The position numbers and the translations under genes were made by a program. From positions 1 through 5,613 of the forward strand of contig JAISYD010000149.1 in the NCBI GenBank assembly GCA_031270145.1: a DNA stretch of 5,613 nucleotides, in the 5' to 3' direction. Shown piece after piece: positions 1 to 5,367 of this stretch (positions are counted from its first letter, which is position 1; each line of letters opens with the position of its first letter). Source of the DNA: Planctomycetota bacterium. GTDB lineage: Bacteria > Planctomycetota > SZUA-567. The notes beneath the pieces were generated by a model. It made no database searches. It worked only from the letters and a program-made list of their open reading frames with translations, and was not told the DNA's origin.

Positions 1-60
1 GCCCTGGCAAAGCGCGCCGCCCGACCGGCGGCATACGCGCCCGGAGGACGGAGCGACGCC

Positions 61-651
61 ATGCTGGACGCCATCAGCCAAATCAGCATTTCCGAGGTGA
101 TCCTGCTCTTTGTGCTGCTGTTCGTGCTGCCCGGCATGGGCTACCTGGTTTTCAACCTGCGCAAGTACGAGAAAATGGCGGGACGCCCCCCGGCGACGGA
201 AAAAAAGAAAAAGAAGAAGGACGAGCCGCCTCCGCCCCCTCCGGCGCCCAACAAGGTTCCCGACAACGTCTTCCCCTACAGGACGCGCCCCCTTTTGTCG
301 CCGCCGGAAAGGGCCTGCCTAGCCGCCCTGCGTGAAGTGATGGGCGCGGATTACGACGTGTTCGCCAAAACGGCGCTTTGGGAAAGAATCGAGCCCACCG
401 ACCAGGACCCCGGCTACGCGGAACGCCTGCGCGGCCTGGCGTTCGACTTCCTGATCTGCGACCGCGGCACCGGCGAACCCCTGACCGCCATCATGTTCAA
501 CCCCGGCAAAGGCAAGCCCGCCGGCCCGGCCGATCTGCTCCGGAAAATCTGCGAGGCCGCCGGAGTCCGCGCGGCATTTATCGACCTGGCGGAGCAATAC
601 GACGCGAAAAAGCTCAAGGAGGCATTGGGCATCCCCGACATCGAGCTGTGA
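61..651 (+). CDS. Membrane-anchored DUF2726 domain protein
   Basis: A 196-residue protein in three parts. Residues about 12-32 form one strongly hydrophobic membrane segment, followed by positive residues (NLRK), so the C-terminal part is probably cytoplasmic. Residues about 40-68 are a charged, flexible linker with six lysines (48-53) and then six prolines (56-61). Residues about 76-185 resemble DUF2726: the LLSPPERACLAALREV opening, the DYDVFAKTAL block and the FDFLICDRGTG strand. From memory, DUF2726 resembles Vsr/DUF559-type nuclease folds, where this strand is followed by an acidic strand of the type IELDD. Here the equivalent is AIMFNPGKG, so the acidic residues seem lost and catalysis is doubtful. 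The ATG at 61 has a GGAG at 50-53 with a 7-base gap. The frame stays open to the window edge, so an upstream start cannot be excluded. The acyltransferase gene starts 21 bases downstream. The biological role is unknown. Confidence 0.75.
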   Translation: MLDAISQISISEVILLFVLLFVLPGMGYLVFNLRKYEKMAGRPPATEKKKKKKDEPPPPPPAPNKVPDNVFPYRTRPLLSPPERACLAALREVMGADYDVFAKTALWERIEPTDQDPGYAERLRGLAFDFLICDRGTGEPLTAIMFNPGKGKPAGPADLLRKICEAAGVRAAFIDLAEQYDAKKLKEALGIPDIEL

Positions 652-672
652 GCGGGACGCCGGCAAGCAAGC

Positions 673-1563
673 ATGAAAACCTACCTCCATTACCTCGCCT
701 TCCGCCTGATCATCGCGCTTTGCGACCTGTTGCCACAGCGCTTCCTTTATTTCATCGCCCTGCGGGCGGCCGACGCCAATTATTATTGGCTGGATCCCGC
801 CGGCCGGCGGGCGGTGGAGGACAACCTCCGGGTGGTGCTGCCCGGCGCCTCGCCGGAACGCATCGCCAAGGAGGCGCGCTGGGTGTTCCGCAATTTCGCC
901 AAATACCTGAGCGAGTTTTTCCGTTTCCGGCATTTCGACCGGGCTTTTTTCCAAACCAACATGGCGATATTCGGGCTGGAACACATCGACGCCGCCCTGG
1001 CGGCCGGCAAGGGTTGCGTCGTCTCGTCCGCCCATTTGTCGAACTGGGAACTGGGAGCGGCCGGCCTGTCGATCCTGGCCGGGAAAAAATTGACGGTCTC
1101 GGCGGCCAGGCACCGCTACGGCAGAATCAACCGGCTTTTCATGCGCGAGCGGGAAAGGATGGGCCTCTTGGTGGCCGACATGGAGAAGAACGCCGGGCTC
1201 GCCCTGATGCGAGCCCTCCGCCGCAACGAGGCGGTGGGGGTGATGGGCGACCGGGATCCGACCGAGCAAGGGGTGAAAATACGCTTTTTCGGCCGGAATT
1301 GCCGTTTCCCCCAGGGACCGGCCAGGTTGGCGCTCGCCACCGGGGCGCCGCTCATACCGGCCTTTTGCCTGCGCCGCTCGAACGACAGTTTTTCCTGCGT
1401 CTTCCATCCTCCCATTCCGGTTCCGGCCGAAGGGGACAGGGATGAAAAAGTCAGACTCATGACCCAGGTCTTCGCCGACCTCATAGCCGACACCATTCGC
1501 CTGCATCCGGAACAATGGGCCGTTTTCTACCCTTTCTGGGACGCCGAGTGGCGGCCGGAATAA
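673..1563 (+). CDS. LpxL/HtrB-family lipid A (lysophospholipid) acyltransferase
   Basis: A 296-residue member of the bacterial lipid A acyltransferase family (LpxL/LpxM/HtrB). These enzymes move an acyl chain from acyl-ACP to a lipid A precursor at the inner face of the cytoplasmic membrane. An N-terminal hydrophobic stretch (about residues 5-30) suits a membrane anchor. The catalytic H-x4-E motif is HLSNWE, with His121 and Glu126. Downstream come VGVMGDRD (188-195), the FFG...FPQGPARLALATGAPLIPAF substrate-site block (205-231) and the C-terminal PEQWAVFYPFWD (279-290), all in family order. Length is typical. The start ATG has only a poor Shine-Dalgarno sequence in the 21-base gap after the DUF2726 gene, which suggests translational coupling. 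The acceptor cannot be told from sequence: lipid A is favoured because kdsB lies nearby, but phosphatidylinositol mannoside or ornithine-lipid acyltransferases share this fold. Confidence 0.9.
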   Translation: MKTYLHYLAFRLIIALCDLLPQRFLYFIALRAADANYYWLDPAGRRAVEDNLRVVLPGASPERIAKEARWVFRNFAKYLSEFFRFRHFDRAFFQTNMAIFGLEHIDAALAAGKGCVVSSAHLSNWELGAAGLSILAGKKLTVSAARHRYGRINRLFMRERERMGLLVADMEKNAGLALMRALRRNEAVGVMGDRDPTEQGVKIRFFGRNCRFPQGPARLALATGAPLIPAFCLRRSNDSFSCVFHPPIPVPAEGDRDEKVRLMTQVFADLIADTIRLHPEQWAVFYPFWDAEWRPE

Positions 1564-1578
1564 CCGCCGTTTATTTTT
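1550..1578 (+). terminator. Possible intrinsic terminator overlapping the acyltransferase stop codon
   Basis: GGCGG (1550-1554) can pair with CCGCC (1564-1568) across a 9-base loop that contains the TAA stop. A T-rich run (TTTATTTTT, 1570-1578) follows after one base. The stem is only 5 GC pairs, extendable by G-T wobbles, so this is weaker than the terminator after rpsG. Its position just before the rpsL promoter fits the end of the upstream transcript. Confidence 0.4.
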
Positions 1579-1589
1579 GAATTTTTCCC

Positions 1590-1618
1590 TTGCCTTGCCG
1601 CCGGCGTTGCCTTATCAT
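1590..1618 (+). promoter_or_regulatory. Candidate sigma70-type promoter for rpsL-rpsG
   Basis: TTGCCT at 1590-1595 (4 of 6 to the -35 consensus) and TATCAT at 1613-1618 (5 of 6 to the -10 consensus) are separated by 17 bases. The T-rich stretch just upstream (1570-1588) could help as an UP-like element. Transcription would begin near 1625, giving a leader of about 130 bases before rpsL. Confidence 0.45.
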
Positions 1619-1624
1619 TTTCCG

Positions 1625-1758
1625 CTGGGGACTGGCGACTTCTTCCGCCGCTCGGCTGTGGCTGCCGATCGGGCGAGGTTTATATATGCAAAACCGTTCC
1701 GTTTCGCTTGGCCGGAATGCCGCTTCGGGCGGCCTCAAGGATTCAGTTAAGAGGAAAT
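1625..1758 (+). promoter_or_regulatory. rpsL 5' leader with hairpins and a decoy AUG
   Basis: This predicted untranslated leader holds two visible hairpins. CGGC (1653-1656) can pair with GCCG (1662-1665). GCCGC (1719-1723) can pair with GCGGC (1729-1733) over a TTCGG loop, which may alternatively form a C(UUCG)G tetraloop; flanking CTTG (1707-1710) and CAAG (1736-1739) can add a lower stem. The last hairpin ends about 10-15 bases before the rpsL Shine-Dalgarno sequence AAGAGG (1749-1754). An ATG at 1686 preceded by GAGG (1675-1678) opens a different frame. Ribosomal-protein leaders often bind their own products, but nothing here identifies a specific S12 or S7 site. Confidence 0.3.
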
Positions 1759-2133
1759 ATGCCTACAATCAACCAATTAATTCGCAAAGGGCGCAAACAG
1801 CCCAGGTACAAGTCGAAATCCCCGGTGCTGGAATCCTGCCCGCAACGGAAGGGCGTCTGCGTACAGGTGAAGACCACCACCCCGAAAAAGCCGAACTCCG
1901 CCTTGCGGAAGATCGCCCGCGTCCGCCTCACCAACGGCAAGGAAGTCACGGTTTACGTTCCGGGCGAGGGCCACAATCTGCAGGAGCACTCCATTGTCCT
2001 GATCCGCGGCGGCCGCGTCCGCGACCTGCCTGGCGTCCGCTACCACATCATCCGGGGGGTGTTCGACTGCGCCGGAGTGGAGAACCGCCGGCAGCAGCGC
2101 TCCAAATACGGCGCCAAGCAGCCCAAGAAATAG
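1759..2133 (+). CDS. rpsL: 30S ribosomal protein S12
   Basis: A 124-residue protein, the usual S12 length. S12 sits at the interface side of the small subunit near the decoding centre and contributes to tRNA selection accuracy. The hallmark segments are all present: MPTINQLIRKGR at the N terminus, CPQRKGVC (27-34), TTTPKKPNSALRK (39-51), GEGHNLQEHS (69-78), RGGRVRDLPGVRYH (83-96) and RSKYGAKQPK (114-123). Lys43 (K42 without the initiator Met) is kept. Position 88, lysine in most S12 proteins, is arginine (codon CGC at 2020-2022). Asp89, the residue methylthiolated by RimO in E. coli, is present. The ATG at 1759 is chosen for family length and the AAGAGG Shine-Dalgarno sequence 4 bases upstream; an in-frame TTG at 1708 would add 17 residues unlike S12. 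rpsG follows after 55 bases. Confidence 0.99.
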   Translation: MPTINQLIRKGRKQPRYKSKSPVLESCPQRKGVCVQVKTTTPKKPNSALRKIARVRLTNGKEVTVYVPGEGHNLQEHSIVLIRGGRVRDLPGVRYHIIRGVFDCAGVENRRQQRSKYGAKQPKK

Positions 2134-2148
2134 CCGTCCGTAATCCGG

Positions 2149-2178
2149 GGCGGAGCGGTTTCCGCCGCCTTTTGTTTT
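2149..2178 (+). promoter_or_regulatory. Terminator-like hairpin between rpsL and rpsG
   Basis: In the 55-base spacer, GGCGG (2149-2153) pairs with CCGCC (2165-2169), and CGG (2156-2158) pairs with CCG (2162-2164) around a TTT loop, with a 2-base AG bulge. An alternative is a simple 6-bp stem 2149-2154/2161-2166. TTTTGTTTT (2170-2178) follows directly, so the form is that of a partial terminator or attenuator. The GGGG (2179-2182) that probably serves as the rpsG Shine-Dalgarno site comes right after the T tract. In E. coli, S7 binds the rpsL-rpsG spacer to repress translation; whether this element is equivalent is inference. Confidence 0.4.
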
Positions 2179-2188
2179 GGGGAAAAAC

Positions 2189-2665
2189 ATGTCTGTCAAA
2201 AGCACCAACGTCACCGGCCCGGGCGTCAAGCCGGACGCCAAATTCTCTTCGCCGCTCGCCGCCAAGTTCATCAACTGCCTGATGCACGACGGCAAGAAGT
2301 CCACCTCGGAGGCGATTTTCTACCAGGCCATGGACATCATCGCCAAGAAATTGCCCGATGAGCAGCCGATCAAGGTTTTCGAGACCGCCATCAATAACGT
2401 CAAGCCCATGGTCGAGGTCAAATCCCGCCGGGTCGGCGGCGCCAACTATCAGGTTCCCATCCAGGTGAAACCGAACCGCCAGCAGAGCCTGGCCATCCGC
2501 TGGGTCCTGGAGGCCAGCCGCAAAAAAAAGGGGAAGGCCATGAGTGATCGCCTGGCCGGCGAGTTCATGGACGCCTTCAAGCGCGAGGGGGCCGCCATGA
2601 CGGTCCGGGAAAACACCCACCGCATGGCCGAGGCCAACAAGGCGTTTGCCCATTTCGCCTGGTAG
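2189..2665 (+). CDS. rpsG: 30S ribosomal protein S7
   Basis: A 158-residue S7, the primary 16S rRNA-binding protein that starts assembly of the small-subunit head. Typical blocks are KFINCLMHDGKKSTSEAIFYQA (26-47), the central VEVKSRRVGGANYQVP hairpin (75-90), RQQSLAIRW (97-105) and the terminal HRMAEANKAFAHFAW (144-158). The N terminus, MSVKSTNVTGPGVKPDAKF, is acidic/neutral and lacks the basic PRR/RK opening common in S7, though KPD resembles the DP/PDP seen there. The ATG at 2189 is preferred because GGGG (2179-2182) lies 6 bases upstream; an in-frame TTG at 2177 would add only MGKN. It is co-transcribed with rpsL and followed by a strong terminator rather than by fusA. Confidence 0.98.
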   Translation: MSVKSTNVTGPGVKPDAKFSSPLAAKFINCLMHDGKKSTSEAIFYQAMDIIAKKLPDEQPIKVFETAINNVKPMVEVKSRRVGGANYQVPIQVKPNRQQSLAIRWVLEASRKKKGKAMSDRLAGEFMDAFKREGAAMTVRENTHRMAEANKAFAHFAW

Positions 2666-2709
2666 GCCGTTCGCCGCCGGCGGACGGGAACAATCGCAAA
2701 ACGGCGCAT

Positions 2710-2740
2710 CCGGACATATCGCCCGATATGTCCGGTTTTT
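2710..2740 (+). terminator. Strong intrinsic terminator after rpsG
   Basis: An 11-bp perfect stem, 2710-2720 (CCGGACATATC) with 2725-2735 (GATATGTCCGG), closes a 4-base GCCC loop and is followed by five T residues (2736-2740). It lies 44 bases past the rpsG stop and ends 18 bases before the kdsB ATG. This closes the rpsL-rpsG unit. It leaves little room for a separate kdsB promoter, which would have to overlap the terminator or the end of rpsG. Confidence 0.88.
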
Positions 2741-2746
2741 CATGTG

Positions 2747-2752
2747 AAAGGG
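2747..2752 (+). promoter_or_regulatory. kdsB ribosome binding site
   Basis: AAAGGG lies 6 bases before the ATG at 2759 and decides the start. The GTG at 2744 in the same frame has only the terminator T tract in front of it and would add MKGRH ahead of the conserved N-terminal strand. Confidence 0.6.
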
Positions 2753-2758
2753 CGACAT

Positions 2759-3541
2759 ATGCGGGCGGCGATAATCATCCCGGCGCGCCTGGAATCGACC
2801 AGGCTGCCCAATAAACTGCTGTTGGCCGAGACCTGGACGCCGCTGATCTGCCACACGGCGGAGACGGCGGCGGCCATCATGACGGCGGCGCCGGACGTTT
2901 TCAGCAAAATCATCGTGGCGGCCGATCATCCGGGCATTCTGGCGGCGGTGGAAAAACACGCCCGGGAAAGGAACCTGAAAATCGAGGCGGCGTTGACCCG
3001 AACGGATCACCAATCCGGCTCCGACCGCATAGCCGAGGCGGCGGAAAAGCTGCCCCCGGACATCGACGCCATCCTGAACATCCAGGGCGACGAGCCGGAT
3101 CTGCCGCCGGAAAACGCCCTGGCCCTCGCCGCCTTCCAGGGCCAAAGGGCCGCCGACATCGCCACCCTCGTCTATCCCATCCATTCCCCGGAGGATCGGA
3201 ATAACCCGGCCCTGGTCAAGGCGGCGCTGGGACGGGACGGCCGGGCCCTGTATTTTTCCCGCGCCGACATCCCCTTCCGCCGCGCCGACGGCCCCTGGGC
3301 GCCGCCCTCATACGGCCATGTCGGCATTTACCTGTACACCCGCGAGGCGTTGCGACGCTTTGTCGCCCTGCCCCAAGGCGTCCTGGAAAGAACGGAAAAA
3401 CTGGAGCAGCTGCGCGCCCTGGAAAACGGCATGAGCATTTACGCCCATATCCTGGCCGCCCAGCCGCCCAAGGGCATCGACACCCGCGGGGATTACGAGG
3501 ATTTCGTCAGGCGGCGGCTAGGCGGCGGGGCCTCCAGATGA
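2759..3541 (+). CDS. kdsB: 3-deoxy-manno-octulosonate cytidylyltransferase (CMP-Kdo synthetase)
   Basis: A 260-residue cytosolic enzyme that activates Kdo with CTP to give CMP-Kdo, the donor for the inner core of lipopolysaccharide. The fold signatures appear in order: the nucleotide-binding PARLESTRLPNKLL (8-21), TRTDHQSGSDRIAEA (80-94), NIQGDEP (107-113) with the metal-binding Asp111, YFSRADIPF (165-173), HVGIYLYTREALRRF (187-201), ERTEKLEQLRALENG (210-224) and GIDTRGDYE (239-247), which matches the GVDTPEDLE end motif of E. coli KdsB. The loop between IPF and HVGIY is shorter than in E. coli. The related cytidylyltransferase for 8-amino-Kdo shares these motifs, so the exact sugar is not certain. 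The TGA stop overlaps the ATG of the HD-GYP gene (ATGA, 3538-3541), indicating translational coupling. Confidence 0.95.
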   Translation: MRAAIIIPARLESTRLPNKLLLAETWTPLICHTAETAAAIMTAAPDVFSKIIVAADHPGILAAVEKHARERNLKIEAALTRTDHQSGSDRIAEAAEKLPPDIDAILNIQGDEPDLPPENALALAAFQGQRAADIATLVYPIHSPEDRNNPALVKAALGRDGRALYFSRADIPFRRADGPWAPPSYGHVGIYLYTREALRRFVALPQGVLERTEKLEQLRALENGMSIYAHILAAQPPKGIDTRGDYEDFVRRRLGGGASR

Positions 3542-4821
3542 AAATCCGCATGGACAAATTGAACCGGGTTTTTTCAACGGCGCTGGACATCATCGAAAAC
3601 GAATTGCTCGGCGTGAGTCGGCGGCACAGCGTACGCGTCGCCATCCTCGCCGCCGCCATGGGCCGGCGCCTGGGGATGGCCGAGCCCTCCCTGACGCCCC
3701 TGACAACCTGCGCGCTGTTCCACGACAACGCCCTCACCGAATACATCCTATCCGAGCGGCCGGGCGCCAACCAGCCGCTAAACCTGCGGCTGCATTGCGA
3801 ATACGGCCAAAACAACATCGAATGGCTGCCTTTCCCGGCCAGCGTCGAAAACTTCATCCTCCACCACCACGAACTCGCCGACGGCGGCGGCCCATTCGGG
3901 AAAAAGGAGGGCGAATGCCCCCTGGAGGCCGAGCTTATAGCCATAGCCGACATGGTGGACGTCGGCAACCCTTTGGACAGCCTGGCGCCGGAAAAATTGC
4001 CGGCCTTGCGGTGGCAAATCGAAGACCGGAAGGGAAGCGTTTACACCAGGCGGGCGACGGACGCCCTTTTGGCCGTGCTTGACGCCGAAACGCTAGCTTC
4101 GCTGCGGGAGGAAAGCATCGCCTCGACGATTGAAAAACACCTCCCCGCCTGGGAAGTGGAGTCGGAGGATCCCGCCATCATGTGCGCCGCCGGCTTCATC
4201 ACCCACATCATTGATTATAAATCCACCTTCACGGAAAAGCACACCATGCAGATCGCCAACCGGTCGTGGATCATGGGCAGCCATTACGGCTACGACGAAA
4301 TAGAGCTGGCGCGGCTTTTTCTCGCCGCCACCCTGCACGACATCGGCAAAATCGCCACCCCGCTGGAAATCCTCGAAAAGCCAGGCCCGCTGTCCGCCGA
4401 TGAATTCGCGATCATCAAGCTGCATGCGCTGCATACCCACGAATGGCTTGGCGGTGTCCAGGGACTGGAAGACATTCACGCCTGGGCGGCGAACCACCAT
4501 GAAAAATTGGACGGCTCGGGCTATCCCCTCGGCAAAAAGGCGGCCGAGCTGGATTTCAACTCGCGCCTGCTCGCCTGCCTCGACATTTACCAGGCCGTGA
4601 GCGAGAAGCGTCCGTACCATCCCCGGCGCGGCCACGGCGACACCATGCCGATTCTCCGGGACATGGCGCAAAAAAACCTGATCGATCGGGAAATAGTGGA
4701 AGATCTCGACCGGGCAATGGCTGAATACTCGAACCTGGACGTGCCGCCTCCGCCGCCGCTGCGGAAGGCGATGGACCGCCGGGATACGGTCATCAGCGCC
4801 AGGAGGTTGCGGAAAGCCTAA
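3538..4821 (+). CDS. Tandem HD-GYP domain protein, probable cyclic-dinucleotide phosphodiesterase
   Basis: A 427-residue soluble protein with two HD-GYP-like units and no visible sensor, receiver or membrane segment. HD-GYP domains hydrolyse c-di-GMP or related cyclic dinucleotides with bound metals. The second unit (about 225-395) is canonical: His235, HDIGK (267-271), PLEILEKPGPLS (275-286), His296, HHEKLDGSGYP (320-330) and Asp349 in CLDIYQAVSEKRPY. The first unit (about 15-145) shows the same ligand pattern at near-identical spacing: His30, His62-Asp63, His86, His110-His111 and Asp138. But HDIGK has become HDNAL and GSGYP has become GGGP. Residues 145-225 form a linker. The C terminus has five prolines (403-407) and a basic tail. 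I infer that the second unit is catalytic and the first is regulatory or has altered specificity. Coupling to kdsB by the ATGA overlap hints at a link to envelope synthesis. The true substrate is unknown. Confidence 0.9.
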   Translation: MKIRMDKLNRVFSTALDIIENELLGVSRRHSVRVAILAAAMGRRLGMAEPSLTPLTTCALFHDNALTEYILSERPGANQPLNLRLHCEYGQNNIEWLPFPASVENFILHHHELADGGGPFGKKEGECPLEAELIAIADMVDVGNPLDSLAPEKLPALRWQIEDRKGSVYTRRATDALLAVLDAETLASLREESIASTIEKHLPAWEVESEDPAIMCAAGFITHIIDYKSTFTEKHTMQIANRSWIMGSHYGYDEIELARLFLAATLHDIGKIATPLEILEKPGPLSADEFAIIKLHALHTHEWLGGVQGLEDIHAWAANHHEKLDGSGYPLGKKAAELDFNSRLLACLDIYQAVSEKRPYHPRRGHGDTMPILRDMAQKNLIDREIVEDLDRAMAEYSNLDVPPPPPLRKAMDRRDTVISARRLRKA

Positions 4822-5309
4822 GCGGGATCGGCATCGCCTCCGGCCGCCCCTCCCCTTCCCCTTTCCCTGGCCTTGGCCTCCCAGAACAGGCGCATGGCCT
4901 CTTCCGGGCTCGCCGCCCTCAGCCCGCCGAAGACATGCGGATGCCGGCGCACCAGCTTGGCCGTGATCCCGGCCACCACATCGCGCCAAGTGAAAAGCCC
5001 CGCCTCTTCGGCGATGACCGCGGCCAGCATGACATTGAGGAAGACGTCCCCCAACTCCTCCGCCTGGTGCGCCGGGTCGGCCGCCGCCAGAGCCTCGGCC
5101 GCCTCCCGCGCCTCGTCCAGGAGCGGTTTGCCCATATCCGCCAGGACACGGCTCCTGTCCCAGGGGCAGCCGAGTTCGGGATGCCGCAGGCGCTCGACAA
5201 GCCGGTGGAAAGGCGAGACGTCGAACCCGTCCAAACCTGGCCGGTACAGTTCCGGTATCGCCTTGGCCTCCTCCGTCCCGCCGAAATTCCCGTCCATCGT
5301 CGAAGCCAT
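4818..5309 (-). CDS. mazG: MazG-family nucleoside triphosphate pyrophosphohydrolase
   Basis: A 163-residue all-alpha NTP pyrophosphohydrolase that splits NTPs or dNTPs to monophosphates and PPi. Features of the MazG core are LRHPELGCPWDR (41-52), the metal-binding helix LLDEAREAAEAL (63-74), EELGD (84-88), and KLVRRHPHVFG (118-128), with a final EEAMRLFWEAKARERG (136-151). The first acidic position of the usual EExxE is Asp65, giving DExxE, with Glu66 and Glu69 kept. E. coli MazG has two such domains (about 260 residues); this one has a single domain plus an N-terminal extension of about 33 residues. The ATG at 5309 is chosen because GGGTGG lies 5 bases upstream; a GTG at 5318 and an ATG at 5297 are alternatives without a clear binding site. 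Its TAG stop overlaps the TAA of the convergent HD-GYP gene. A strong promoter candidate lies upstream. Confidence 0.92.
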   Translation of the reverse strand: MASTMDGNFGGTEEAKAIPELYRPGLDGFDVSPFHRLVERLRHPELGCPWDRSRVLADMGKPLLDEAREAAEALAAADPAHQAEELGDVFLNVMLAAVIAEEAGLFTWRDVVAGITAKLVRRHPHVFGGLRAASPEEAMRLFWEAKARERGRGGAAGGDADPA

Positions 5310-5314
5310 GCCAG

Positions 5315-5320
5315 CCACCC
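5315..5320 (-). promoter_or_regulatory. Probable mazG ribosome binding site
   Basis: On the minus strand GGGTGG sits 5 bases before the ATG at 5309. It overlaps the alternative GTG start at 5318 and favours the ATG. The match to a Shine-Dalgarno sequence is moderate. Confidence 0.4.
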
Positions 5321-5327
5321 GTCAGTC

Positions 5328-5362
5328 CGGCGTCGGCGACGCCGCCTTGCAAAGGCCAAGGC
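5328..5362 (-). promoter_or_regulatory. Two adjacent hairpins in the mazG leader
   Basis: CGGCGTC (5328-5334) pairs with GACGCCG (5338-5344) over a 3-base loop, and GCCTTG (5344-5349) pairs with CAAGGC (5357-5362) over 7 bases. The stems abut, sharing base 5344. Both fall between the predicted transcription start (near 5361) and the mazG start. No T run follows on the minus strand, so they are not an intrinsic terminator. They could stabilise the message or be chance in GC-rich DNA. Confidence 0.25.
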
Positions 5363-5367
5363 AATTG

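Noticed and set aside
1..60. End of an upstream gene or an N-terminal extension of the DUF2726 protein
   Set aside because: The frame is open but the 20 residues it would encode are uninformative, and a GGAG site supports the ATG at 61. Sixty bases are too few to assign another gene.
319..1515. A 398-codon minus-strand frame opposite the DUF2726 and acyltransferase genes
   Set aside because: It spans two well-supported plus-strand genes and has the composition of an antisense shadow in GC-rich DNA, with no recognisable domain.
1679..1690. A second rpsL promoter with TATATA as -10 box
   Set aside because: No acceptable -35 hexamer lies 15-19 bases upstream; the sequence there is GC-rich with poor matches.
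1708..1758. N-terminal extension of S12 from an in-frame TTG
   Set aside because: The extra 17 residues do not resemble S12, and the ATG at 1759 has its own AAGAGG site and gives the standard length.
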